From CAZICM01 sp964537685 (GTDB taxonomy: Bacteria; Myxococcota_A; Polyangia; Polyangiales; Polyangiaceae), in contig CAZICM010000018.1 of NCBI GenBank assembly GCA_964537685.1, forward strand, positions 62,001 to 126,000: a DNA stretch of 64,000 bases, in the 5' to 3' direction. A program made the translations under genes and the position numbers. Positions within the stretch are counted from its first letter, which is position 1. Each line of letters opens with the position of its first letter. Below are positions 27,205 through 36,321 of the stretch, one piece after another. The notes below the pieces were generated by a model, which saw only the letters and a program-made list of their open reading frames with translations, did no database searches and was not told where the DNA came from.

Positions 27205-27906
27205 TTACGAACGATGCTCTTTCGAGCGCCTTGCATTCTCAAAAGCCATTCGCCGCAAGTGCCGTACGAGATTGTCTCGCATCAAAAGAACGCGCTCCGG
27301 AGCCATAGCACCGGGAAGGCGGGCTTCAGGGCCAATCTCGATCTGCTCAAGAAGCCACGCAAGCGTCGCAGGTTCCGCACTGCCGTCTTTCTTGCGCGCA
27401 TCCATAATCGCCTGGTCAAGATCGGCTCCAGATTCTGCAAGCATGATGAGATCAACGAGATCTTTAATCTCGCTCCTGCTGAGCAATGTTACGATTTTGT
27501 TGGCCGCAATCTCGCGTTTTGTGTCCACGATAATCGTTCCAAAAGATGTCTTTTCAGCATCGATCGGCGGAGTGCGATCAATCACAAGATCAACCACGCA
27601 GATTTCGTCACCCCGCCGCACAAGGAAGCGGCGAAAATCGATATATGTGGTCTGTGGTGCCATGGTCGCCCCGACCGATCGGGCAGCTTCATCGAGTGCG
27701 CGCGTCACGTCGGCGAGATCAGGCCCCGGCGGCGTGAACAAATCGAGGTCTTCGGTGGTGCGGTGCCCAAGATAGAAACCCGAGAGCGCGCCGCCGCCCG
27801 TCAGAAACAGCCGCCTCTCACGCGCGAAGAACGCTTCAAGTAGGTCGCGCTGAAGCAACGTTAAACGGCTAGGCGGCCGGGAGGAGTCCATCTTTTCTCC
27901 ATCCAT
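27205..27906 (-). CDS. AbiEii/AbiGii-family nucleotidyltransferase toxin
   Basis: 233 aa from ATG 27906 (GGAG nine bases upstream; ATG 27891 equally possible). Motif LTGGGALSGF followed by TEDLDLF gives the nucleotidyltransferase GG...DxD signature of the AbiEii/MNT-type fold at about residues 30-53; CVVDLVID supplies the third acidic residue (DLV), and REIAANKIVTLLSRSEIKDLVDL matches the conserved K/RD region of the family. In characterised AbiE and MenAT systems such proteins modify tRNA or act as toxins. The gene overlaps the small upstream gene by 38 bp, the usual antitoxin-toxin arrangement. Confidence 0.85.
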   Translation of the reverse strand: MDGEKMDSSRPPSRLTLLQRDLLEAFFARERRLFLTGGGALSGFYLGHRTTEDLDLFTPPGPDLADVTRALDEAARSVGATMAPQTTYIDFRRFLVRRGDEICVVDLVIDRTPPIDAEKTSFGTIIVDTKREIAANKIVTLLSRSEIKDLVDLIMLAESGADLDQAIMDARKKDGSAEPATLAWLLEQIEIGPEARLPGAMAPERVLLMRDNLVRHLRRMAFENARRSKEHRS

Positions 27907-28153
27907 CCAAAAGCCACTCCCAAAATACGCGCCGCCGGCCAAGATGGCGGCGAATGCGTTCCCAGTCGCGAAGCACTTCATCGAGGGTGATATATGTCCA
28001 GACCTCGTCGACCCGGGCTTCGCGCAGCAGACAGCCCTGCCACTGCGCGCGGATGGCAGGGTTTGGATGGCGGAGCCGATCTCGGAATTCGGCATCCGTA
28101 ATATCAACGTCCCATAGGAAATAAGGCCGATCTCGCATGAGGGCGTCCACCAT
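27869..28153 (-). CDS. Small partner of the AbiEii-type toxin (putative antitoxin)
   Basis: 94 aa starting MVDALMRDRPYFLWDVDITD, rich in Trp and Arg. It has a helical pattern with PAIRAQWQGCLLREAR and RHLGRRRVFWEWLL. Small proteins of this kind (FLWDVD near the start, RxFWxWLL near the end) are commonly seen just upstream of AbiEii-type nucleotidyltransferases. No DNA-binding helix-turn-helix is obvious, so this is not a classical AbiEi antitoxin. Function as cognate antitoxin is inferred from order and overlap. Confidence 0.78.
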   Translation of the reverse strand: MVDALMRDRPYFLWDVDITDAEFRDRLRHPNPAIRAQWQGCLLREARVDEVWTYITLDEVLRDWERIRRHLGRRRVFWEWLLDGWRKDGLLPAA

Positions 28154-28232
28154 ACATCAGTTTCATCGGGTTGTCAGGTGTTTGCGAGAGGGCCGAGACA
28201 CGCATAGAGCTCGTTACCCACATTCCAGAATA

Positions 28233-30989
28233 TCAACGGCCCTCCAGCGCCGCTTGAAGCTGTGCCTGATGCCGTTGATCCGAAAGTGCCAAGGGTATCC
28301 CGTCCGGCACCACCGACCGGGCACGCTGAAGCAATGCACGCGCCTGTTCAGGATCGGTGGAGGCCATCACACGCGCTTGCACCAACAACACCCGCCCGAG
28401 TGGATACCCCGTTTTCCCCTTCGTTTCCGCCAGGCGAACCGCACGCGCCGCCGTCTGTAACACTTCCGGCGTATTTATCCCCCGTGCCAGCGCTATTTCC
28501 ACGGAAAGGGCAAGCGGTGCCGCAAGCTCGGCCGAGTCAGCGCCAAACGCGGCTTCGGTCTGCGCAATGGATTCCCGCAGCGCGGCCTCAGCTTCGTCAA
28601 TGCGCGAAAGATCAAGCAAGGCGATGCCCCGATTGTACTGAAATACACGGCGCCGAGGATGTGGCTTGCCATCTTTGTCCGGTATCTGCGTGAGCGCTTC
28701 ATCAAAGATCGAAAGCGCATCCGTAACGCGATCCAGGTCCCGGTATAGGCAGCCCAAGTTGAAAAGAAGCACAAGGCGCGACGAATGCTTTGGCCCAAGC
28801 CGCTTGGTGCGGATGGCCAACGCCTCCTTGAAACGCTGCTCCGCTTCATTGTATCTGCGCAGATTGTGGAGCGCAACCCCAAGGTTATTGGCGTTCTGCG
28901 CGACTTCAAGGGAATCGCTGCCAAAAATCGCAACGCGCTCACTCCATGCCTTGCCAAGGTTCTCCTCCGCCGCGCGATAATCCGTAAGTGCGGAAAGCAT
29001 ACTCCCAATGTTGATGTGGTACTCGGCCCGAAGGTGGAGCGGACGCCCTGCCTGATCGAGCAACGCATTCGCCAGTTTTGACAAGAAGTGCGCTTCATCT
29101 GCCCGGCCAAGCTTCGCTTGCTCCCTGGCCAGGCTGGAAAGCGCCTTCAGCGCCTGGCCAGTGTCATTGGCCGAAAGGGATTCGCTTGCAGCTATTTGAA
29201 GCGTCTCAATGCAGGCGGCGGGTTGGTCTCCCCTTTCACACTGGATTCGGGATTGCATGTTTCGGGCGGCCGCGGCGCTCCAATGATCCTCTGCCTTCGC
29301 GGCGCGCTCCCCTACACGGCGAAGATCGCCGAGCAGCGCCTCGCCTTCATCGTTGCTCATCGTCAAATAGCGCGCCGAGAGCCCTTCCATCTCGCTGCGC
29401 AGGACTTGAGCCTCGGCCGCCTGGTTTGGATCGTCCGGGAGCCGCACATAGCCGCCTGTTGTCCCGGCCGGACAGTCATCCAATTCAACGAGCCCGTCGA
29501 TTTGGGTCGCGGTACGCGAGAGGCGTTGTGCGTCCGCGCCGGCCCAGCGTTCCGTGACCGCTCCCAGTGTGCGAAGCCGCCGCTGAAAGCAGGCAAGCTG
29601 TGCCCCCAACAAGGGGCGCTGAATCGGGTCCGCCCGCCGCATGGCTTGACAGGTGGACGCATATCCTTGACGCCATGCCTCCGCGCGCGCAGAAACCCGC
29701 GTGTTCATATCGTCCCGCAGAACAGCCGCGTTCTCGACGCCCTTTTGTTCCAATGCTTGGTTCACCTTGGCGCGCCGCTCCGGTCCCCAAGCTTGCGCCA
29801 TAAGCTGCTCCCCTTCCACACAAGCCAAGGCTTCTTGCCTCCACGCATAGCCGCCGCCTGTAAGCAGCGCCAGCGAGACCACGGCTAATGCCGCCCGCTG
29901 AAACCACCGTTTTCGGCTTCCCCGGGCGTGAATGAACGCCTGCAGCAAGGCATCCATATGGGGAAAGCGGGTCTTGGGGTCGTCCGACATCCCGCGGACA
30001 AGCGCGGCCCGGATGCCCGGCAACATGCCTGAAAGCGGCTGAAGCCCGGGCTTTTCGGGAGGCAGTTTTCCTGTAAGCGCCTCCCAAGCGCTCACACAGA
30101 AAGAAAACTGATCGGCCATCGCGCTCACCGGTTCCCTCCGAAGCGCCTCGGGAGCGATATATCCCATCGTTCCGGCCAATGTTGTCACCGTGGTAGGCAT
30201 TGCAACCGAAGATGGCCCCCTGTCTTCGGACACATTTCCCGGCGCGGCGCGGGCATGAGCCGCGATGCCAAAATCCGAAACGCGAGCTCGTCCATCGCGG
30301 CCGATCAAGACATTATCCGGCTTAAAATCCCGGTGCAGAATATTCTGAGCATGCGCGGCGGCGAGACCGCGGCCTGCCTCCATGAGCACATCGAGGATTT
30401 GATCCACGCTTGGTTTGGTTCGAAGCCAGGAGCGCATATTGCCCCCATCGATGAATTCCATGGCGAGCATGACTTGCCCATCGTCTTCGAGCACATCGTG
30501 CAGCCCGACGACATTGGGATGAGCGAGGCGCGCCATTGCGCGGGCCTCCGCAAGCAGAAGCCGGCGTCCCTCGAAGGAGCTCTGAAATGCCTCAGCGCGG
30601 AGTACTTTTAATGCAACACGCCGTTCGAGTTTGGAATCCCAAGCGGCATACACCGTACCCATGCCGCCGCTGCCGAGTTGATCGAGGAGAACAAAGCGGC
30701 TGAGCCGCTGAGCGGACTCGGGAGGCGGGGGTATACGCTCCTCTTCTTCCCGCCTCGCCAACAGGGTATCGGCGGAGGAGTCGACATTCGCCAGGAGGGT
30801 ATTCCCTGTTGGGTCGGCGGCGCCATCGACGAGAACCCGAGGGATAGTCGGCGCCAATTCATTGGCGGATACGGGCTGTCCCTTTGCCCTTGGGTCTGGG
30901 TCGAGCTCTGTTGGCGCATCCGATGCCGCGGCGGTGTCGGTGGGGACTTGAGCGAAAGCTGCACGAGGGCGAGATGAAGGCTCTTTCAT
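28233..30989 (-). CDS. Membrane Ser/Thr protein kinase with C-terminal TPRs
   Basis: 918 aa. Hanks-type kinase domain at about residues 95-350: glycine loop LGSGGMG, VALK with catalytic Lys128, HRDFKPDN (219-226), DFG (239-241) and GTMGYIAPE, so all catalytic residues are present. One transmembrane segment near 367-385 (after SRKRWFQR) is followed by a long extracytoplasmic helical part with TPR repeats from about residue 600 to the end (YNEAEQRFKEALAIR, IFDEALTQI). The N-terminal 90 residues are Pro/Thr-rich and disordered, a likely autophosphorylation region. Typical myxobacterial sensor kinase; the signal is presumably read by the outside TPR domain. Confidence 0.93.
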   Translation of the reverse strand: MKEPSSRPRAAFAQVPTDTAAASDAPTELDPDPRAKGQPVSANELAPTIPRVLVDGAADPTGNTLLANVDSSADTLLARREEEERIPPPPESAQRLSRFVLLDQLGSGGMGTVYAAWDSKLERRVALKVLRAEAFQSSFEGRRLLLAEARAMARLAHPNVVGLHDVLEDDGQVMLAMEFIDGGNMRSWLRTKPSVDQILDVLMEAGRGLAAAHAQNILHRDFKPDNVLIGRDGRARVSDFGIAAHARAAPGNVSEDRGPSSVAMPTTVTTLAGTMGYIAPEALRREPVSAMADQFSFCVSAWEALTGKLPPEKPGLQPLSGMLPGIRAALVRGMSDDPKTRFPHMDALLQAFIHARGSRKRWFQRAALAVVSLALLTGGGYAWRQEALACVEGEQLMAQAWGPERRAKVNQALEQKGVENAAVLRDDMNTRVSARAEAWRQGYASTCQAMRRADPIQRPLLGAQLACFQRRLRTLGAVTERWAGADAQRLSRTATQIDGLVELDDCPAGTTGGYVRLPDDPNQAAEAQVLRSEMEGLSARYLTMSNDEGEALLGDLRRVGERAAKAEDHWSAAAARNMQSRIQCERGDQPAACIETLQIAASESLSANDTGQALKALSSLAREQAKLGRADEAHFLSKLANALLDQAGRPLHLRAEYHINIGSMLSALTDYRAAEENLGKAWSERVAIFGSDSLEVAQNANNLGVALHNLRRYNEAEQRFKEALAIRTKRLGPKHSSRLVLLFNLGCLYRDLDRVTDALSIFDEALTQIPDKDGKPHPRRRVFQYNRGIALLDLSRIDEAEAALRESIAQTEAAFGADSAELAAPLALSVEIALARGINTPEVLQTAARAVRLAETKGKTGYPLGRVLLVQARVMASTDPEQARALLQRARSVVPDGIPLALSDQRHQAQLQAALEGR

Positions 30990-31072
30990 AGAATCCCTGC
31001 TCCCAATTCTCGCGGCACCCTTCGGAGGCGCCGCACGAAAAAGAACAATGCACTTAATCTTGCATGTCTACT

Positions 31073-31085
31073 GCATAATTTATGC
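31073..31085. promoter_or_regulatory. 13-bp perfect palindrome, candidate operator
   Basis: GCATAATTTATGC lies in the 205-bp gap between the divergent kinase and acetyltransferase genes, AT-rich compared with its surroundings. A related dyad TGCAC..TTGCA is just left of it. The position would suit a regulator of either gene. Binding protein unknown. Confidence 0.35.
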
Positions 31086-31194
31086 GAATGTCAAGTACAA
31101 ATGCGCGTGAGACGATGTGGGACGTTTAGCGCTTGCAGCGCCGCCTCAAACTCTTGTAGAAAATGAAACCCACAAGACAACCAGGAGCCACACC

Positions 31195-31980
31195 ATGATC
31201 AACGAACAACTCGAATCCAATGAACAACTCATCGGCATGTGGAGCGAATTCGCCCGGCGCTTTCCCGGTGGCCGGGTCGAATCTCAGCCGGGGATGACCA
31301 TCGCCATCTCCGGCACACCAATGGCTTTTATCAATGTGATTGCTTTTACGACGCCCATTCAAGATCGGGACGATCTCGCCGGGCGATGTCAGCGCGCGCG
31401 CCGAATCGGAACCGAAAGCGGTGTGCCTTGGCTGCTTTCCACCTGTGATGCCTGGATGGGAAATCTCGATTCCGCAAAAGAAGTGCTCCAGGAAATGGGC
31501 TTTAATGTCGTGCTTCCCACCGTCGGAATGGTGGCCGATTCCATTCTGCCGTCTCCAAAACCACTCCCCATTGGCATTGAATTTCGCCGCGTCACCGATG
31601 AAACAACACGAAACGCACTTACCGACCTCAATACAATTTCCTATGGAATTCCCCTGGAAATCGGCCGTCAAGGTCCAGCCCGCGCATGTTTTTGGGACGA
31701 TTCATTTCACGGTTATGTGGCTTATGTAAACGATGAACCCGTGGCCGCTACCTTAACAGCACCCCTCGATGGACGTCTGTATGTGTCATGGGTCGCAACC
31801 CACCCCGACCATCGCCGAAAAAGATATGCGGATGCGGTGATGCGCAAATCCCTCGAAAGCGCGCGGGAAGCGACGGGACTTACACGTACCGTGCTTCATG
31901 CGACGGCCGCGGGGCAACCTGTGTATGAAGCTATGGGATACCGCCCCGTCGTCGGATTTACTTGGTATGCCGCAGGATAA
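31195..31980 (+). CDS. GNAT-family N-acetyltransferase
   Basis: 261 aa from ATG 31195 with AGGAG eight bases upstream; an upstream in-frame start would add 26 residues without a ribosome site. The second half holds the GNAT core: YVSWVATHPDHRRKRYADAVM gives the acetyl-CoA P-loop (HPDHRRKRYA; R-x-x-G replaced by R-K-R-Y), followed by TVLHATAAGQPVYEAMGYRPV, the classical C-terminal motif. The N-terminal half is a degenerate GNAT-like domain, giving the two-domain size of about 260 aa. Substrate unknown, cytosolic. Confidence 0.85.
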   Translation: MINEQLESNEQLIGMWSEFARRFPGGRVESQPGMTIAISGTPMAFINVIAFTTPIQDRDDLAGRCQRARRIGTESGVPWLLSTCDAWMGNLDSAKEVLQEMGFNVVLPTVGMVADSILPSPKPLPIGIEFRRVTDETTRNALTDLNTISYGIPLEIGRQGPARACFWDDSFHGYVAYVNDEPVAATLTAPLDGRLYVSWVATHPDHRRKRYADAVMRKSLESAREATGLTRTVLHATAAGQPVYEAMGYRPVVGFTWYAAG

Positions 31981-31992
31981 GAAGCGCGATGA

Positions 31993-32352
31993 TTAAGGTT
32001 TGGGTATGCAGCCGTTGGAACATCCAGGTGTATTGGGATCGCAAGCGACTTCGCATTTCCATTCACAATCGGGTATCCCGCACGGATAGCAACAGGCCAG
32101 CCCCGGGCCGCACATCGCCCCGTTGGCCGATTGTCCGCACACGGCCCCCACCGGCAATCCACCGCCCGCACCGGCCATGCCTTGGCCACCTCCCCCAGCT
32201 TGACCTCCAACCCCGCCTGCTCCTCCCACGCTTCCCGAGGAAGACGATGCCGCGCCTCCCTGGCCGCCTCCACCGCTGCCTCCTCCGCCGCCTCCACCGC
32301 TGCAAGAAGTTAATACAATCAAGCCCAATGCCGCAAAAATAAAGGTTCGCAT
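31993..32352 (-). CDS. Small Gly-rich, Cys-rich lipoprotein
   Basis: 119 aa from ATG 32352 (18 bp internal to another ATG). Signal peptide with lipobox LTSC, immediately followed by about 55 residues of Gly/Ser repeats, then a compact C-terminal domain with ten Cys (GAVCGQSANGAMCGPGLACC, CYPCGIPDC, CSNGC). Likely disulfide-rich surface-exposed knob on a flexible stalk. Convergent with the acetyltransferase gene, 12 bp away. Confidence 0.78.
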   Translation of the reverse strand: MRTFIFAALGLIVLTSCSGGGGGGGSGGGGQGGAASSSSGSVGGAGGVGGQAGGGGQGMAGAGGGLPVGAVCGQSANGAMCGPGLACCYPCGIPDCEWKCEVACDPNTPGCSNGCIPKP

Positions 32353-32400
32353 AGATGGCGACATTATCATACGGAGCTCTCCACGGGTATCCTTTATTTT

Positions 32401-33375
32401 TTAAAGACCATACGGCCGCGGACGATCTTTATCTTCCACAAAACAATGCCCCCCGCATGTATCGCCCACCGAAACGACCGTCCCAAAGCTTGGCCGAACA
32501 TCCACTCCCACGCGAACCAAACCACTCTCCCCCGCCCTCTCATGGCGCGGCCAACAATATCCCATGGCCCCGGCGCTCATATCCCGCGACATCCCGCTAA
32601 AGCGAAAATGTATGCACGTCGCGCATGTCTCCGCCCGAAAGCCTTCCATGTCCAGCTTATTGTAAAAGCTATAGGGCTCTTGCCCGGGAGCCCGCTCCAA
32701 TCGCCTCTCATGAGCGCCCAAATAGCCAAACCATACCTCTCCCCGCCCCCCACCCTTGGCAACATGGGTCCCCGCATGTTGGAGAAGCAATGAACGCCGT
32801 TCATGCCCTCGGCGTATGGACACGGCTTGAAGCGATAGTTTAGAGAGTTCGCGCCGAATCCACATATCTGCGGCCTGCTCATCGCCGAATACCGACGCCC
32901 GCGCCGGGTCCAGCAGCGTGTGGGGCATGTAATCCGAGGAAAAATATTCCCCATCCCAGGGACTATTATGCCGTACGGCGGAGATCCGATGAGGGGCATG
33001 GATCACCAGGGAGATAAGGCTTTGGCCATTGGTAAACAAGAAGTCGGGTCTGCAAAAATGCTCTATATTCCGGAGCAGCAGATCCTTTGGCGATGCGGTG
33101 GAGGTAAATTCGACGAAGGGCGCATCGCGGTTGGCCTCAAAGCATTCGATGATTTTGCGGCTCATCGATTCAAAATTCTGCCGGATTCCTTCGCGATTCG
33201 GGGCCTCGGGAAAAATGGTGCTCGTGTCGCTTTGTCCCGCGAGAAAGAGCTGATGATAGGCCGTGATTCGCCGGGGTGTGGCGAGGCGAAAGCGGAGCAG
33301 ATGCTCGCCTAGGCGGGTGATTTCGGTGAAGGGTGTCTTTTCCGGATCGAAAATATCATCGATTTGAATATGCAT
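32401..33375 (-). CDS. Unrecognised 324-aa protein with C-terminal Cys motif, paired with a STAND NTPase
   Basis: No signal peptide or membrane segment. The N-terminal about 235 residues give no family I recognise. The C-terminal about 90 residues contain four spaced Cys positions: CATCIHF, then GYCWP, then DTCGGHC, a layout seen in small metal-binding modules (CxxC...GxC...CG). The gene begins 40 bp after the stop of the STAND NTPase gene and runs in the same direction, so the two are probably one transcript. It could be the effector or an accessory of the NTPase, since the latter has no obvious N-terminal effector. This is inference from position. Confidence 0.65.
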   Translation of the reverse strand: MHIQIDDIFDPEKTPFTEITRLGEHLLRFRLATPRRITAYHQLFLAGQSDTSTIFPEAPNREGIRQNFESMSRKIIECFEANRDAPFVEFTSTASPKDLLLRNIEHFCRPDFLFTNGQSLISLVIHAPHRISAVRHNSPWDGEYFSSDYMPHTLLDPARASVFGDEQAADMWIRRELSKLSLQAVSIRRGHERRSLLLQHAGTHVAKGGGRGEVWFGYLGAHERRLERAPGQEPYSFYNKLDMEGFRAETCATCIHFRFSGMSRDMSAGAMGYCWPRHERAGESGLVRVGVDVRPSFGTVVSVGDTCGGHCFVEDKDRPRPYGL

Positions 33376-33415
33376 GGCAAAAAGGCCCGTTCGCGGGGGA
33401 ATTAAAATCCCCTTG

Positions 33416-36208
33416 CTATCCCTCCGCCGCCAGCGGATAGCGCGTCAACAAACCATCTTGAAAATCCGAGAGGACTTTGAGTGTCTCGATCCCATGCATA
33501 TTGATGGGCGCGTCTCCATCCGGGTCGCGCAGGTTCCTAAAATACTCCATCGCTTGGCTAAAATGCCGCTCCGCCTCTTGAATAAGCCCTTTCGATGGCT
33601 CGGGGATCTCCTCCATCCGCAGTGGATCGACCGCGGGCTGACCCAAATAGCGCGCCGCTTGTAACAAGCGCGCTTCTCCCAACCGGAAATGCCCCTCCGC
33701 TATCCCCCATGCATACATGCACTCGGGGTCCAGCGCCGCCAAGAGTATCGGCTCCGTCATCGGGTCGGATGGGTGAATGCCTTCGTGCAAGGCCACCGAA
33801 CAATCCCGGATGGCTTCGTCCACGAGACCCAGATGCAAGGCCACGCACGCCCGAAGCAACAGAAGGTCAATATGAAAAATCCCGTAGCCCGATTCCCTCG
33901 CGAGCCGGATGCCTTCGTCCACCGCGCTCCGCGCCGCGAGCAAACAGACCGTGCCGTCTTCGCCGTCCTCGGCAAGCTTGCGGTAGGTCGCGAGTTCGAT
34001 CTTCGCGCCCACAATCGCCGTGCGGCATAGAAGCTCTTTCGCTCCCCGCGCCTCGGCCCACGCATACACATCGCGATAGCGCGCTTCGGCATCGCTGAGG
34101 TGCATGTTGTAAATGCACAGTTCGCAGATCAAGAGCTGCACTTCAGGGTTGACTGTATTTTCAGGGCCCCAAATGCGATCGCAGAGGCGCTGGTTTTCGC
34201 TGAGCTGAGCCAGGGCTTCTTGGTGCCTGCCGAGCAGTTTGAGCAAATGCGCATAGCGTATTCCCGCGGGGCCGATGAGCACGGGCATCGCGCTTCGCTT
34301 GCGCTGGGCATCGAAGGCCGCGCGGAATCCAACGAGCGAGAGCGCGCATTTGCCAAGCAGTGTGCGGGCGTGCGCGCAGTAAGAAACAGCATCGCGGCAT
34401 TCGCTTTTGTCTTTGGCCATTTCGCCAAATCGCAGGGCCTCTTTGGCGATCTCCAAGCCTTGGCGAAGCCTTCCGGAGAGCAGTCTCACCTCGGCGATGT
34501 TCTGATAGCCGATCGATGCGCTCTGTAAGTTGTTCTGGCGTACGCGCGCTTCGTTGTGGGTTTCAAAGCAGCGCGCTGCATCGAGAAGGCGGCCCCGCGC
34601 GCATAAATACAAGCCCCATTCGTTGAAGAAGCGGGGCTGCATTTCATAGGGCAAAAGCAGTCTGCGCGATGCGGGCGCGGCGTCGAATTCGCGGAGCAAA
34701 ACGCTCATCAAAGGTACGCCGCCCGCGAAGAGCCTGCAGATGCGTTCGCCCCGAACATAGTCGCCGAGCTGTTTGCCGATGTGGCGGTAGTTGCCCATGC
34801 GCGTCCAGTAGATGAACCAGGCTTCTTCGCTGTATTGCGATACGAGCGCGCTGCGGACGATGCCTTCCAAAAGGTCGAGGATGGGGATGTCGTAAGGCGG
34901 ATCGAAGAGTTCGGGACGGCGGCCAAGAGCGGCTTTCCATTCAGCGGGCACCGTGTCTTCTCCGCGTATTTCATTGGGCTGGATGAAGGCGCGCAATACA
35001 GCTTCGCGAAGCGCGGGATGGATGTGCGGCTCGATCGTTTCGGTGCTCTGCGCAGGCTCGCCATCGTCGCCTTCGCCTTGGTTCCTGAGCCTGAGCGATG
35101 TCGCCAAAAGCCTTTGATTGCTGAGTGTTCCCAGCGTTTGAAATAGATCTTGGGGCGTGAGGCGAAAGAGATGCGGACCGGAAATGCGTTCCTTGTCGGG
35201 GCCTAAAAAAATCGCCGAGAGCATTTCACCGGAGACGCTGCCGCGAAAGAGGCAGGCTCTGCAGAGCAGTGCAAAGGCGGCCTTATCTTTCGCGGAGAGC
35301 TCTTTTTGAAGCCTTGAAAGCACGCGGGCCAAGCGCCGCTCTTGCATCACGATAAAGAGCCTGCGCAGGTCGGAGAGCGAGCGCAGATCGGATTCGTTGA
35401 CATCGGGCAGCGGCTGGAAGCGCACAAGCTCGCCGCCGGAAAATGTGCCGATGCACGTGCCCAACAGTTCCAATGTCAGCGCGTGGCAGCCTTGATCGCG
35501 CGCGAGAACTTCAAGCTGGCCTTGGGTGGCTTTGGTGATTCCCGAGGCGCGCAAGAGGCGAACCGATGCGTCAAGCGAGAGCATGCCGACTTCGGTGGAG
35601 CGAAAAAATGAGGCTCGCTTTTCTTCCAGATCGAGCAAGGGAAATCGCGAGGTGAGAAGAATGGATACGTTCGACAGCGCTCCTTCCGATACGCGCGTCA
35701 AGAGCTCTAAAATACGGCCATCCATGATCCTTCCAAAGCGATCGGAAAGGGGCAGATCGGTTTGAAGCGACTCCATTCCGTCGAGCACCAACAAGCAGGA
35801 GTCGGCGCGCTTGAGCAAGAACATCGCGTGCGCAGATGGATCGCGCCGGCCTTGCGCGGACATCGGAGGACCGCGATCTAAAAACGCGCACAGATGCCTA
35901 AAAAAACTGTCTGGATTGGGATCGTCGTGAAAGGAAAAAACAAAGATATTGCTGGGCGCGATGAACTGCGGATTGGGCGAAGCAAACGCCGACGCTTGGG
36001 GAAAGACATCGGGCAGGAAACTGAGAAAACGATGCGCGATCGCTGTTTTTCCCGAGCCTCCCATGCCGATGAGCGCAAAGAGACCCTGGCCGCCTTTGTT
36101 CCACCAATCGCAAACGTGATCCAGCTCCGCGCGGTTCTGAAAGTCGCGCGCGCGCAGCAGGGCGTGCACGAAGTGAACCGAAAGACCGGAGCCCCCTGTT
36201 GGCATCAT
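33416..36208 (-). CDS. STAND (NB-ARC-like) NTPase with TPR sensor region
   Basis: 930 aa from ATG 36208 (TTG 36259 would add 17). After only about 45 residues comes the NTPase: Walker A GMGGSGKT (48-55), Walker B CLLVLDGME (about 137-145), sensor LLTSRFP (186-188 TSR) and CHALTLELLG, corresponding to the family GLPLAL position. Winged-helix-like region to about 400, then helical repeats with TPR features (RYAHLLKLLGRHQEALAQL, EAERHFSQAMEYFRNL) to the end. STAND proteins are ligand-activated switches; many bacterial ones sense phage proteins or act in transcription and cell-death control. No nuclease, TIR or peptidase domain is fused, so any effector must be separate. Confidence 0.82.
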   Translation of the reverse strand: MMPTGGSGLSVHFVHALLRARDFQNRAELDHVCDWWNKGGQGLFALIGMGGSGKTAIAHRFLSFLPDVFPQASAFASPNPQFIAPSNIFVFSFHDDPNPDSFFRHLCAFLDRGPPMSAQGRRDPSAHAMFLLKRADSCLLVLDGMESLQTDLPLSDRFGRIMDGRILELLTRVSEGALSNVSILLTSRFPLLDLEEKRASFFRSTEVGMLSLDASVRLLRASGITKATQGQLEVLARDQGCHALTLELLGTCIGTFSGGELVRFQPLPDVNESDLRSLSDLRRLFIVMQERRLARVLSRLQKELSAKDKAAFALLCRACLFRGSVSGEMLSAIFLGPDKERISGPHLFRLTPQDLFQTLGTLSNQRLLATSLRLRNQGEGDDGEPAQSTETIEPHIHPALREAVLRAFIQPNEIRGEDTVPAEWKAALGRRPELFDPPYDIPILDLLEGIVRSALVSQYSEEAWFIYWTRMGNYRHIGKQLGDYVRGERICRLFAGGVPLMSVLLREFDAAPASRRLLLPYEMQPRFFNEWGLYLCARGRLLDAARCFETHNEARVRQNNLQSASIGYQNIAEVRLLSGRLRQGLEIAKEALRFGEMAKDKSECRDAVSYCAHARTLLGKCALSLVGFRAAFDAQRKRSAMPVLIGPAGIRYAHLLKLLGRHQEALAQLSENQRLCDRIWGPENTVNPEVQLLICELCIYNMHLSDAEARYRDVYAWAEARGAKELLCRTAIVGAKIELATYRKLAEDGEDGTVCLLAARSAVDEGIRLARESGYGIFHIDLLLLRACVALHLGLVDEAIRDCSVALHEGIHPSDPMTEPILLAALDPECMYAWGIAEGHFRLGEARLLQAARYLGQPAVDPLRMEEIPEPSKGLIQEAERHFSQAMEYFRNLRDPDGDAPINMHGIETLKVLSDFQDGLLTRYPLAAEG

Positions 36209-36321
36209 GGAAGGCCGTTTTCTATCGCAGCTTGATGCGCGGGAAAAGTATTCGGCCAATCAAAGCCCATCGACGAACGAGCGTTGAGCTTAAAGCGGGC
36301 GCTCTTTAAGATCGGTTCCTG

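Noticed and set aside
26743..27242. Overlapping minus-strand frames in the repeat block encoding repeated peptides
   Set aside because: They follow the repeat units and change frame between copies, no start site or known composition; better read as non-coding repeats.
29088..29888. 266-codon open frame antisense to the kinase gene
   Set aside because: Shadow of the kinase/TPR reading frame; no domain, no start signal.
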